From the NCBI GenBank assembly GCA_965199815.1, contig CBDATE010000024.1:186001-250000 (forward strand): 64,000 bases of DNA, in the 5' to 3' direction. The DNA is from Azotimanducus sp965199815 (GTDB lineage: Bacteria; Pseudomonadota; Gammaproteobacteria; Pseudomonadales; Azotimanducaceae). The notes beneath the pieces are model-generated. The model was given only the letters and a program-made list of their open reading frames with translations. It searched no databases and was not told the DNA's origin. Each line of letters starts with the position of its first letter. The first letter of the stretch is position 1. The position numbers and the translations under genes are program-made. Below are positions 11,412 to 21,680 of the stretch, one piece after another.

Positions 11412-12338
11412 GTGCCTTCCCTCGAATTCTTTGATCGTCTGGTGGCGAACCGTCGCGCGCGGCTTGAAGGGTTTGCTCGTGAGCGCGCTCTGGCGATGGG
11501 ATTGCAGCTTCATGGAGAAGAGGCTGTGCTGCCCGATGAGGTCGAGCTGCTCGATACGGCGCGCATTCGGGCAGGGCTTTCCTCCCCCGCTCGCGACTGG
11601 CTGGTTGATCTGGTCATCAAATCAGTGACCGAATCAACCAACAGCGATCTCATGGCTTGTCGTGAATCCTGTATAGACGGGCGAGTGCTCCTTGCCGAAG
11701 CTCAGCTTGGAGGGCGTGGTCGGCGTGGCCGGGTATGGATGAGCCCCTTTGCGCGCAACATCGCTCTGACCATTGGTATGAAGGTCCCCAGATCAGGCGT
11801 GGAACTTGGATGCCTGAGTTTGGTGACAGGGCTCGCTGTGGTTGAAGGGCTGAAGTCGTTGGGTGTGAAGTCGCTTGCCCTCAAGTGGCCAAACGATGTG
11901 CTGTATGACGGGCGCAAACTCTGTGGCGTGTTGATCGAAATGCGTCATTCACTCGGTACGCCACAAGCAGTAGTTGGCATTGGTGTGAATTATGGTGGCG
12001 CGTTTGTGCTGCGCGGGCGAGTCGATCAGCCACTCGCAGACCTTGATGAGTGCGATCATCCACCATCGCGCAATGCGCTGGTGGCGGCGCTGATTTCGAG
12101 CGTCCATGACTACGCGCTGCGATTCGCGAGTATGGGGTTTGCCTTCATGCGTGAATCCTGGGAGGCAGTGCACTTTTATCAGGGGCGTGAAGTCAATATC
12201 AGCGGCAGCCAGTCCTTGACCGGCAAAGTGCTTGGGGTATCGCACCTTGGCGAACTGCGACTGCTTACCAGTTCAGGAGAGCAACTGGTGTCGGGCGGCG
12301 AACTGTCGATGCGCATCGCGACTACTCGCAGCGATTAG
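11412..12338 (+). CDS. birA: Biotin--[acetyl-CoA-carboxylase] ligase
   Basis: Attaches biotin to the carboxyl-carrier protein of acetyl-CoA carboxylase. The 308-residue product has the biotinyl-AMP loop GGRGRRGRVWMSP near residue 97 and the catalytic KWPNDVLYDGRKLCGVLIE segment near residue 158, with a C-terminal SH3-like domain. The N-terminal 55 residues before the catalytic domain do not show a recognisable winged helix-turn-helix, which bifunctional BirA repressors have. It may therefore be enzyme only. The GTG at 11412 gives the longest frame and has no clear Shine-Dalgarno. A MITE-like element follows 42 bases after the stop. Confidence 0.9.
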   Translation: MPSLEFFDRLVANRRARLEGFARERALAMGLQLHGEEAVLPDEVELLDTARIRAGLSSPARDWLVDLVIKSVTESTNSDLMACRESCIDGRVLLAEAQLGGRGRRGRVWMSPFARNIALTIGMKVPRSGVELGCLSLVTGLAVVEGLKSLGVKSLALKWPNDVLYDGRKLCGVLIEMRHSLGTPQAVVGIGVNYGGAFVLRGRVDQPLADLDECDHPPSRNALVAALISSVHDYALRFASMGFAFMRESWEAVHFYQGREVNISGSQSLTGKVLGVSHLGELRLLTSSGEQLVSGGELSMRIATTRSD

Positions 12339-12380
12339 TCTGCATGTGGCTGCATGGCTCACGGGAGCAAGCCACACTCA

Positions 12381-12928
12381 GTATGTTCTGATCAAGTCCA
12401 TCCGTGGACTTGATCAGATTCGCAAATCAGAAATGCGCTACAGCGGGCACATCCTTGTGCCCGCCCCTTCAGGCGGCTGCGCCGTGCATTTTTGCTGTCC
12501 TGCAAAAATGTCAGCGGGCACATCCATGTGCCCGCCCCTTCGGGCGGCTGCGCCGTGCATTTTTGCTGTCCTGCAAAAATGTCAGCGGGCACATCCATGT
12601 GCCCGCCCCTTCGGGCGGCTGCGCCGTGCATTTTTGCTGTCCTGCAAAAATGTCAGCGGGCACATCCATGTGCCCGCCCCTTCGGGCGGCTGCGCCGTGC
12701 ATTTTTGCTGTGCCCGCCCCTTCGGGCGGCTGCGCCGTGCATTTTTGCTGTCCTGCAAAAATGTCAGCGGGCACATCCATGTGCCCGCCCCTTCGGGCGG
12801 CTGCGCCGTGCATTTTTGCTGTCCTGCAAAAATGTGTCCTGATTTGCTCGCAGATTCAATGCCTTACGGCACTGAATCTGGCGGCACATCCGTGTGCCGC
12901 ACGGGAAATTCTGTTATTCAGAGTTTCC
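12381..12928 (+). mobile_element. MITE-like hairpin element with about six 71-bp units
   Basis: A 548-bp copy in direct orientation. Its left end is GTATGTTCTGATC with hairpin AAGTCCA/TGGACTT, then GATTCGCAAATCAG, the 71-bp array at 12441-12835, CTGATTTGCTCGC, hairpin GATTCAATGCC/GGCACTGAATC, hairpin GGCACA/TGTGCC, and the right-end hairpin closing CAGAGTTTCC. The perfect 4-bp direct repeat CTCA flanks it at 12377-12380 and 12929-12932. The right CTCA contains the stop codon of comM on the minus strand. No protein is encoded. Confidence 0.85.
12441..12835 (+). repeat. Tandem array of a 71-bp three-hairpin unit (4 full, 2 truncated)
   Basis: Units begin CAGCGGGCACATCC and end GCAAAAATGT. Full units lie at 12441-12511, 12512-12582, 12583-12653 and 12765-12835; truncated ones at 12654-12710 (57 bp) and 12711-12764 (54 bp) arise from one internal deletion. 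Each unit folds into three hairpins: CGGGCAC/GTGCCCG, CCGCCC/GGGCGG and CATTTTTGC/GCAAAAATG. Confidence 0.92.
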
Positions 12929-12929
12929 C

Positions 12930-14498
12930 TCATCCTGGATGTCTGTAGCCAAGTGCTTCTGCAAGATGTGGCCGCTGAATCTGTGTCTCGCCATCAAGGT
13001 CGGCGATTGTTCTCGCCACCTTGAGGGTGCGGTGGCAGGCGCGGGCGCTGAGTTCAAGTTTCTCTGCGGCGCGCGTAAAGAAGCGTTCAATATCGGCATC
13101 AAGCGCGCAATCGCGCTCGAGTTCGCTTGGCGTGAGGTCTCGATTCAGCTTGCCGGCGCGCTGAATCTGGCGCTCGAAAGCGGCCGAGATGCACCCGCGC
13201 AGCCTGGTTTCGTCGCTGGACTCGTCGCCAGATTCGTCGCCAGATGAGTTGGCGGGTTGGTTACTCGTCCCATGGGAACTGAACAGAGCAACCGGAGAGA
13301 CGCGCGCAACGCGCACGTAAATATCAATGCGGTCCAGCAAGGGGCCCGATAGGCGGTTGCGATAGCGGTTGCGCTCGTTCACTCCACAGCGACACTGAGC
13401 GATGCTGTCACAGTCGTATCCCGCCGGGCAAGGATTCATGGCTGCGACAAGTTGCAGGTCTGCCGGGTAATGCACCGACCCGTGCGCGCGGGCGATGTGC
13501 ACCTCTCTGCTTTCGAGCGGCTCCCGCAAGGCTTCGAGCACACTGCGGTTGAATTCCGGCAGCTCATCGAGAAACAGTACGCCCTTGTGGGCGAGTGATA
13601 TTTCCCCCGGTCCTATGGGTCGCCCGCCGCCGATGACGGCGGCTGCGCTGGCGGTATGGTGCGGGCAGCGGAATGGACATTCCTGGAGGAGATCAAACAG
13701 CTTGTTGCTGCCGACCACAGAATGGATTCTGATCGACTCCAGAGCATCCGAACGCCTTGGAGTCGGTCGCAATCCGGCAAGTCGGCGCGCCAGCATGGTC
13801 TTGCCGGTTCCGGGCGGCCCTTCCATCAGTATGTGATGGGAGCCGGCGGCGGCGACTGCGAGCGCGCGTTTGGCACCGGCCTGACCGCGCACATCGGCAA
13901 GACGCAAGCGAGATTCGCAGGACGCACTGTTTTGGTGCGAACCTGCGAGGTGTCGAGTCCTGGCAAGAGGGCGAGGCTCTTCAGGCGCGACCTGTCCCGA
14001 CAGGATGGGTATGACCTCCATGAGGTTGCCTATGCCCCAGGCGCGACCCTTGTCCGCCAGCTCGGCCTCTGGCAGGTTTTTCAGTGGCACGATCAGATCG
14101 CGCGTTCGGCCAGGTGCAAGCGCCGAAGACAGCACACCGCGCACCGGTCGCACGATGCCAGTGAGACCCAATTCACCGAGAAACTCGAACCGCTCCCAGT
14201 GCTTCTCCGGCAGGTGTCCGTCCGCTGCGAGGATGCCCACTGCTATCGCCAGATCGAACCGACTGCCTTCCTTGGGAAGATCGGCAGGCGCAAGATTGAC
14301 GGTAATGGAGCCGTTGGGAAATGTGAATCCGACATGCTCGATGGCGCTTTTCACGCGGCTGCGAGACTCGCGCACGGCGGCCTTGGGCAGGCCCACCAGA
14401 TGCATCTGGCTCATGCCCGCGCCCAGGCGGACTTCAATCGTCACCAGTACGGCATCAAGGCCGAGTTGTGTTCGACTGTAAATGCGGGCAGTTTTCAT
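12930..14498 (-). CDS. comM: ComM/YifB family AAA+ ATPase (Mg-chelatase-like)
   Basis: A 522-residue AAA+ helicase-like protein. In naturally transformable bacteria ComM drives branch migration during integration of incoming DNA. An N-terminal Lon-protease-like domain is followed by Walker A GPPGTGKTML near residue 220, the HHTASAAAVIGGG segment, Walker B FLDELPEF, a cysteine-containing MNPCPAGYDCD stretch and the sensor region NRLSGPLLDRIDI. The start at 14498 (MKTARIYSRTQLGL) matches the family N-terminus; upstream in-frame codons lack similarity. The stop codon lies within the 4-bp repeat flanking the adjacent MITE-like element, so the 3' flank, but not the protein, was remodelled. Confidence 0.93.
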   Translation of the reverse strand: MKTARIYSRTQLGLDAVLVTIEVRLGAGMSQMHLVGLPKAAVRESRSRVKSAIEHVGFTFPNGSITVNLAPADLPKEGSRFDLAIAVGILAADGHLPEKHWERFEFLGELGLTGIVRPVRGVLSSALAPGRTRDLIVPLKNLPEAELADKGRAWGIGNLMEVIPILSGQVAPEEPRPLARTRHLAGSHQNSASCESRLRLADVRGQAGAKRALAVAAAGSHHILMEGPPGTGKTMLARRLAGLRPTPRRSDALESIRIHSVVGSNKLFDLLQECPFRCPHHTASAAAVIGGGRPIGPGEISLAHKGVLFLDELPEFNRSVLEALREPLESREVHIARAHGSVHYPADLQLVAAMNPCPAGYDCDSIAQCRCGVNERNRYRNRLSGPLLDRIDIYVRVARVSPVALFSSHGTSNQPANSSGDESGDESSDETRLRGCISAAFERQIQRAGKLNRDLTPSELERDCALDADIERFFTRAAEKLELSARACHRTLKVARTIADLDGETQIQRPHLAEALGYRHPG

Positions 14499-14744
14499 AC
14501 GGTTGAAGTATGCCTGCTTCACCGGCGAGTCCCTGTGGGCTTTTGTCGCCTGTGTCTGTAAGAGGTTTCCGAAACTTGCGTTGGGCAAGTTGGCATGAAA
14601 CCTGCTCAAGTTGGCATGAAAACTGCTATAGCTTGATAGAGCTTGAAGGAATTGCAGGAAAAGTCTTGACCGCCAAAGCCGAGAGGATTCAGGTACCAAG
14701 CGAGCGCAATTGCAGAATCATTCACCTACTTTCCGGAGAAAAAC

Positions 14745-15467
14745 ATGAAGCACATAGTCATTTCAATACTTGGCCTGGTGGCACTGGGGGCATCTACACT
14801 GGCAAGCGCCTACGAATTTTCCGGCAACATCGCACTGTCCTCGGACTACAGATTTCGCGGTATCTCGCAGTTGGACAAGTCGCCCGCGGTGTCTGGCGGA
14901 TTTGATGTCAGTGCCGAGTCAGGTCTCTACGCTGGTACCTGGGCATCCAATGTCGGCACATGGTCCGAGGGGACCATCGAAATCGACTTCTACGGCGGCT
15001 ACGCCTTCGATCTGATCGATGGCCTTGGGGCGGATGTGGGTATTCTCTACTACCACTACCCGAAAGACGGTGCGTCGCCCGGTCTTGACTATGTAGAGGC
15101 ATATGCGAGTCTGGCGTTCGCGGGGGCGACGCTCGGACTTGCTTACTCGCCTGACTACTTTGCCGAGACCGACAAGTTCTGGTATGTCCATGGCGACTAC
15201 GAATATGGGTTCAGCGATACCCTGTCAGTCAGTGCACATATCGGCTATAACGCATTTGCCGACGAGGATGCCTTCGCATCCTTCATGGCGGACCCCATGC
15301 TTGGCGAAGACAGCTATATCGACTACACATTGAGCTTGAATGCGGCCTTGCCAATGGTGGATGTGTCGCTTGCACTGGTGGCCACGGACCTGAATGAAAG
15401 TCAGTGCTTCGGCGGCGACAATCTATGCGACGAATCCCTTGTGGTGACGATCTCGAAGTCTCTTTAA
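14745..15467 (+). CDS. TIGR02001-type outer-membrane-like protein
   Basis: A 240-residue secreted protein. A signal peptide (residues 1-22, hydrophobic ISILGLVALGASTLASA) is followed by FSGNIALSSDYRFRGISQ, typical of the TIGR02001 family, and alternating aromatic/polar strands (for example YAGTWASNVGTW, IEIDFYGGYAF) that suggest a small outer-membrane beta-barrel. A Shine-Dalgarno GGAG precedes the ATG. It lies 61 bases before a PII gene, an arrangement that recalls nitrogen-regulated operons. The molecular function of the family is not established. Confidence 0.8.
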   Translation: MKHIVISILGLVALGASTLASAYEFSGNIALSSDYRFRGISQLDKSPAVSGGFDVSAESGLYAGTWASNVGTWSEGTIEIDFYGGYAFDLIDGLGADVGILYYHYPKDGASPGLDYVEAYASLAFAGATLGLAYSPDYFAETDKFWYVHGDYEYGFSDTLSVSAHIGYNAFADEDAFASFMADPMLGEDSYIDYTLSLNAALPMVDVSLALVATDLNESQCFGGDNLCDESLVVTISKSL

Positions 15468-15528
15468 CCGATTCTTTCGGATTGGATCACCTGTATTATT
15501 ATTCGACTTCCACCATGGAGGAAATTTC

Positions 15529-15867
15529 ATGAAACTCGTAACCGCCATCATCAAGCCGTTCAAGCTCGAGGAAGTGAGAGAAGCTCTGCAAAAGAGCAAT
15601 GTACACGGCATGACCGTCACTGAAGTCAAGGGGTTTGGTCGCCAAAAGGGGCATACCGAGCTGTATCGGGGTGCGGAGTATGTGGTGGATTTCCTTCCCA
15701 AGGTGAAGCTCGAGATTACCGTTACAGACGACCTGCTCGAACAGTGTATTGATGCCATTGCCAATGCTGCCAGCACAGGCAAGGTGGGCGACGGCAAGAT
15801 CTGGGTATCGGACTTGCAGGAAGTGGTTCGCATACGGACGGGTGAGACGGGGTCGGAAGCTGTCTGA
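15529..15867 (+). CDS. glnK: Nitrogen regulatory protein PII
   Basis: Trimeric signal protein that senses 2-oxoglutarate and ATP/ADP and is controlled by uridylylation. The 112 residues contain the PII signatures: MKLVTAIIKPFKLEEVREAL at the N-terminus, the T-loop with modifiable Tyr in RGAEYVVDF near residue 51, and the C-terminal TGKVGDGKIWV and RIRTGE motifs. GGAGG lies about 5 bases before the ATG. The N-terminus resembles GlnK more than GlnB, and the linked outer-membrane gene also suggests GlnK, but no amtB follows; the DNA after the stop is scarred by element and gene fragments. The paralog assignment is moderate. Confidence 0.9.
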   Translation: MKLVTAIIKPFKLEEVREALQKSNVHGMTVTEVKGFGRQKGHTELYRGAEYVVDFLPKVKLEITVTDDLLEQCIDAIANAASTGKVGDGKIWVSDLQEVVRIRTGETGSEAV

Positions 15868-15914
15868 ACCCTGACCGCCACCGCCAGAATGCTCGCCAGT
15901 GGGTGCCGGAGGTG

Positions 15915-15990
15915 CGGGCGCTCTTCACTGAGCATAAAAACGGGACAAACCTGCGATTTGATGCTATTTCATCGGGTTCATGTCCGCCAC
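15915..15990 (+). pseudogene. Fragment of the coiled-coil protein gene found at 61369-61974
   Basis: Bases 15915-15966 match the reverse complement of 61589-61640 with one visible difference, and 15966-15990 match the reverse complement of 61417-61441. The intervening part of the gene is deleted, so this is a non-functional two-piece remnant. It abuts a fragment of the MITE-like element's right end. Confidence 0.75.
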
Positions 15991-16020
15991 GGGAAATTCT
16001 GTTGTTCAGACCTTCTCCGG
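15990..16020 (+). mobile_element. Solo right-end fragment of the MITE-like element
   Basis: CACGGGAAATTCTG followed by TTGTTCAGACCTTCTCC is a diverged copy of the element's terminal hairpin, with decayed right arm. No left end is present. It directly follows the coiled-coil gene fragment, mirroring the arrangement at 61.97 kb. Confidence 0.6.
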
Positions 16021-16035
16021 ATAAAATTGCGCCTG

Positions 16036-16545
16036 ATGAGCAGGTTCCCGATAATGCCGACAATGCCACGTACCGAAACCGCAAACTCCGCACAGCTTGC
16101 CGACCTCTGCACAGCGCTCGAAGCCACTTGGTATGCACAGATTCCGATTACCAACGCGCTCGCGGTGCGCGTCGCGTCATTTGATGGTGCCAGCCTGTGC
16201 GTCGAGGCTGACTTCAATGCGAATATCAACCTGCATGGCACTGCCTTTGCCGGCAGTCTGTATGCCGTGAGCGCCCTGTGCGGCTGGTCGATGGTGCATC
16301 TGCAACTTGCCCTCGCTGGATTGGGTGAATCCGATGCATCCATTGTGCTGGCGGAAGGGCATATTCGCTACCTGGCACCGGTGCGTGAAGCCATCCGCGC
16401 GACCTGCCTGTGGGAAGGTCAGGACGATGCCATCACGGCGCTGTGTGATGGTGCCCGCAAGCAGCGAATTCCGCTCACCTCGGTGGTAGCCGAGCGGGGG
16501 CGTGAGGGCGCAATCTTCACGGGCCGCTACGCGGTGCTCGTGTAA
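16036..16545 (+). CDS. YiiD C-terminal-like thioesterase domain protein
   Basis: A 169-residue protein resembling the hot-dog-fold putative thioesterase domain found at the C-terminus of YiiD. Recognisable segments are ALAVRVASFDGASLCVEADF, then NINLHGTAFAGSLYAVSALCGW (the hot-dog helix with conserved His/Gly) and EGHIRYLAPV. Such proteins are presumed to act on acyl-CoA or acyl-carrier thioesters; the substrate is unknown. The start is uncertain: ATG at 16036, 16054 or 16063 are all in frame and none has a strong Shine-Dalgarno, perhaps because element and gene debris replaced the upstream region. Confidence 0.7.
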   Translation: MSRFPIMPTMPRTETANSAQLADLCTALEATWYAQIPITNALAVRVASFDGASLCVEADFNANINLHGTAFAGSLYAVSALCGWSMVHLQLALAGLGESDASIVLAEGHIRYLAPVREAIRATCLWEGQDDAITALCDGARKQRIPLTSVVAERGREGAIFTGRYAVLV

Positions 16546-16630
16546 ATCATCGCCGCAGTAAATCGACGGTGCAGGAACCTGTGAGACACTACGCGCTGAT
16601 CTCGCACGTGTGAACAGTCAGGAGGTAGTT

Positions 16631-18061
16631 GTGGCATCCGTGATGAATATTGACGAGAGTCGCGCAGACAATGATCAGGCTCAGGTTGCCTTGCGCGTAG
16701 TACGCGCGCGTCGGGCGCAGCAGCACATCGAGCACTACACGCAGGCGCAGGTGGATGAGTTGATCCGCGCCATGGTGTGGTCTTGCTGTCAGCCGGGAGT
16801 CGCCGAAGACCTGGCTCGTCATGCGCTCGAAGAAACGGAACTCGGCGATTATCCGGGCAAGCTCGCCAAGATGACCTACAAGTTGCGCGCCGCACTCATG
16901 GACATCATTGACGACCGCTCGGTGGGCATCATCGAAGAAGATCGGGAACGCAACATCGTCAAGATCGCCAAGCCTGTGGGTGTTATCGGCGCATTGGCAC
17001 CATCGACCAACCCGGAAGCCACGCCCGTGATCAAGGCCATCAATGCCATCAAGGCGCGTAACGCCATCATCGTTGCGCCGCACCCACGCGCCAAACTCAC
17101 CAACAAGCTCATCGTCGATCGAATGCGCGCGGCCATCGAGAAGCTCGCGGCTCCGCCTGATCTGGTGCAGGATATCGGCGAGGTCTCGCTACCGCGAACC
17201 AGCGAGCTCATGAAGCAGTGCGATCTCATCTGGGCGACCGGCGGTGCGGGTATGGTCAAGGCGGCTTATTCGAGCGGTACTCCGGCGCTTGGCGTGGGTG
17301 CCGGCAATGCCGTCATCACCGTCGATGAGACGGCCAACCTCGACGAGGCAGCGGAGAAGATACGCACCTCCAAGACGCTCGACCTCGCCGCCTCCTGCTC
17401 GGCGGACAACGCTGTGCTGGCTGTGGATGCCATCCACGATGAGCTGGTAGAGAAGCTCATCGCCGAGGGCGGTTATCTGGCGAGGCCCGGCGACTACGAG
17501 AAGATCGCCAGCGTCCTGTGGAAGGATGGCGCACTCAATACCGGGGCGGTGGTGAAAACGCCGCAGGTGCTGTGCCGGATGGCCGGGGTTGACATCCCCG
17601 AGGACCGTCTGTTCATCATCATGCCGGAGGATGGCGTGGGTGCCGATCATCCGTATTCGGGGGAGAAGCTCTCGTCCGTGCTGGCGCTCTACAGGGTGCG
17701 TGACATTGACCATGCGGTAGCGCTGACCAACGAGATTCAGGAATATCAGGGCAAGGGCCATTCCTGCGGCATCTACTCGAACAAGGACGAGCACATCATG
17801 AAGCTCGGCTTTGGCTGCAAGACGGCGCGCGTACTGGTCAATCAGCCGCAGGCACCCTCGAACAGTGGCAACCTCTGGAACGGGTTGCGCCAGACCTTTT
17901 CGCTCGGCTGCGGCACTTGGGGCAATACTTCGACCGATGAGAATCTCTATTGGCGCCACCTCGTGAATGTGACCTGGATTTCCAGACCCCTCGCAACGCC
18001 CAAGGTGATACCCGAAGACGATGCGCTCTTTGGTGAGGTGATCCACAAGCTCGCTGTCTGA
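16631..18061 (+). CDS. CoA-acylating aldehyde dehydrogenase (SauS-like)
   Basis: A 476-residue member of the CoA-acylating aldehyde dehydrogenase group, which convert an aldehyde, CoA and NAD(P)+ to an acyl-CoA. It shows VGVIGALAPSTNPEAT near residue 125, the NAD-binding stretch IWATGGAGMVKAAYSSG near 205, the catalytic Cys in AASCSADNAV near 260, and SLGCGTWGNTSTDEN near the C-terminus. The closest family I recognise is acylating sulfoacetaldehyde dehydrogenase, but methylmalonyl-CoA mutase and its chaperone follow directly, so a substrate feeding propionyl- or malonyl-type CoA esters is equally plausible. GTG at 16631 is chosen because AGGAGG lies 5 bases before it; an in-frame GTG at 16610 lacks this. 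Confidence 0.8.
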   Translation: MASVMNIDESRADNDQAQVALRVVRARRAQQHIEHYTQAQVDELIRAMVWSCCQPGVAEDLARHALEETELGDYPGKLAKMTYKLRAALMDIIDDRSVGIIEEDRERNIVKIAKPVGVIGALAPSTNPEATPVIKAINAIKARNAIIVAPHPRAKLTNKLIVDRMRAAIEKLAAPPDLVQDIGEVSLPRTSELMKQCDLIWATGGAGMVKAAYSSGTPALGVGAGNAVITVDETANLDEAAEKIRTSKTLDLAASCSADNAVLAVDAIHDELVEKLIAEGGYLARPGDYEKIASVLWKDGALNTGAVVKTPQVLCRMAGVDIPEDRLFIIMPEDGVGADHPYSGEKLSSVLALYRVRDIDHAVALTNEIQEYQGKGHSCGIYSNKDEHIMKLGFGCKTARVLVNQPQAPSNSGNLWNGLRQTFSLGCGTWGNTSTDENLYWRHLVNVTWISRPLATPKVIPEDDALFGEVIHKLAV

Positions 18062-18104
18062 TCTTCGCGCTCTGTCCCGCACCGGTTTCGACAGGCCAGG
18101 CTTC

Positions 18105-20285
<2,181 letters not shown>

Positions 20286-20289
20286 GCGA

Positions 20290-21258
20290 GTGAACTCTGA
20301 AGTCATCAACCTGCAGGCGCTGCGGTGCGGCGGGCGACGGGTGCTTGCGCGCGCGATAACCCTGATTGAAAGCCGTCTCGAGGCCGATCAGATGGCGGCC
20401 GAGGCGCTGATTCAGGAAGTGCTGCCGAGCACCGGGAGCGGTATCCGCGTCGGTATTACCGGCAGTCCGGGCGTTGGCAAGTCGAGTTTCATCGAGGCTT
20501 TGGGGCTGCACTTGTTGGGTGAGGGACGGCGCGTGGCGGTGTTGGCCGTGGATCCGAGCTCGCCGGTCGCGGGTGGTTCAATCCTTGCCGACAAGACACG
20601 CATGGAACGGCTCACGCAGGATGCGCGCGCCTTTATCCGGCCCTCACCGGCGGGCGATGCCCTTGGCGGCGTGGCGCAGCGAACACGCGAATCCATGCTG
20701 TTGTGCGAGGCGGCGGGGTTTGATGTTGTGCTCGTGGAGACGGTGGGTGTCGGCCAGAGCGAGCACAGGGTTCGGCAGATGGTGGATTTCTTTCTCGTGC
20801 TCCTGCTGCCGGGTGCCGGTGATGAGCTGCAGGGCATCAAGAAGGGGGTGATTGAACTCGCCGATGCAATTGTCATTCACAAGGCGGACGGAGACCAGCG
20901 CCTGCTTGCCGAAGATACGTGTGCGCACTACGACAGTGCGCTGCGATTGCTGCACAAGGAAGGCTTCTGGTCGCCACAGGTTCGCCTGTGCTCATCGCTT
21001 GAAGGGCACGGGGTGAGTGAAATCTGGCAGATGGTGTGTGAGTTTCGGCAGCTTGCCGAAGCCGGGGGAGAGCTTGGGCGACGGCGTGGGCTGCAGAATC
21101 TGGCCTGGATGCAACAGATGATGGTCGAGCTCTGGCAGGCGCGTCTTGCCGGGTGCACACAGATACGCACTTTGCGCGAAACCCTGGAACGGCAGGTGCT
21201 GTCCGGCGAAATATCTGCACAGGCAGCTGCGAAAAAACTGGTGCAAGCGAGCCTCTGA
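20290..21258 (+). CDS. meaB: MeaB/ArgK-type G-protein chaperone of methylmalonyl-CoA mutase
   Basis: P-loop GTPase of 322 residues that protects the mutase and assists loading of adenosylcobalamin. Walker A is GSPGVGKSSF near residue 57. VDPSSPVAGGSILADKTRM and VETVGVGQSEH (switch and Walker B regions) follow, then the base-recognition motif HKADG. The GTG at 20290, 4 bases after the mutase stop, fits the family N-terminus; a longer frame upstream lies inside the mutase gene and is rejected. Co-transcription with the mutase is almost certain. Confidence 0.94.
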   Translation: MNSEVINLQALRCGGRRVLARAITLIESRLEADQMAAEALIQEVLPSTGSGIRVGITGSPGVGKSSFIEALGLHLLGEGRRVAVLAVDPSSPVAGGSILADKTRMERLTQDARAFIRPSPAGDALGGVAQRTRESMLLCEAAGFDVVLVETVGVGQSEHRVRQMVDFFLVLLLPGAGDELQGIKKGVIELADAIVIHKADGDQRLLAEDTCAHYDSALRLLHKEGFWSPQVRLCSSLEGHGVSEIWQMVCEFRQLAEAGGELGRRRGLQNLAWMQQMMVELWQARLAGCTQIRTLRETLERQVLSGEISAQAAAKKLVQASL

Positions 21259-21260
21259 GG

Positions 21261-21569
21261 CTATCGCTTCGGAGGTGAAACATCCTCATGAATGGCTGTC
21301 GAGGGTTTGTCGAGGTCTCTGTGTGCGTTGCCTGGGCAAACCAGCACCCACAGCACCCAGATGATCAGGTACAGCACCCTCAGGATGAGAAGATGCGCGA
21401 ACTCCCAGATGATTGCCAGCAATCCGGCGAAGGCATCCGTGAAGGAGAGTTCCGTGCATGGAGAGTAGTCGTACGGGGAGTCGCGGTACGAAGAGTAGCG
21501 TGATTGCTGCGGGTGGCGGGTGTGTCCTGATGCTTCAGTCGGCATAGCGTGAATCCTGAGTGTTTGCAC
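21261..21569 (-). CDS. Hypothetical small membrane protein
   Basis: An open frame of up to 102 residues, convergent with meaB and ending 2 bases from it. It has one long hydrophobic stretch (roughly residues 45-78, AFAGLLAIIWEF then LLILRVLYLIIWVLWVLV) preceded by a Tyr/Ser/Arg-rich segment. No family recognised. A second in-frame ATG eight codons in is an alternative start. It could be a real single-pass protein or chance; the otherwise empty 21259-21680 interval offers nothing else. Confidence 0.3.
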   Translation of the reverse strand: MQTLRIHAMPTEASGHTRHPQQSRYSSYRDSPYDYSPCTELSFTDAFAGLLAIIWEFAHLLILRVLYLIIWVLWVLVCPGNAHRDLDKPSTAIHEDVSPPKR

Positions 21570-21680
21570 GTGTCGTCAGGTCGAGGATTTTCCGCCTTGC
21601 AAGGCGCACCGTGCCAGAGGAGAACTCCCCGAATTCGTGTGCGACAAGACTGAAATCCCTGTGCGAGTATCGCGTGTACC

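Noticed and set aside
12441..12835. CRISPR array
   Set aside because: The repeats are tandem and contiguous with no unique spacers, and no cas genes are present; the same holds for 22529-23798.
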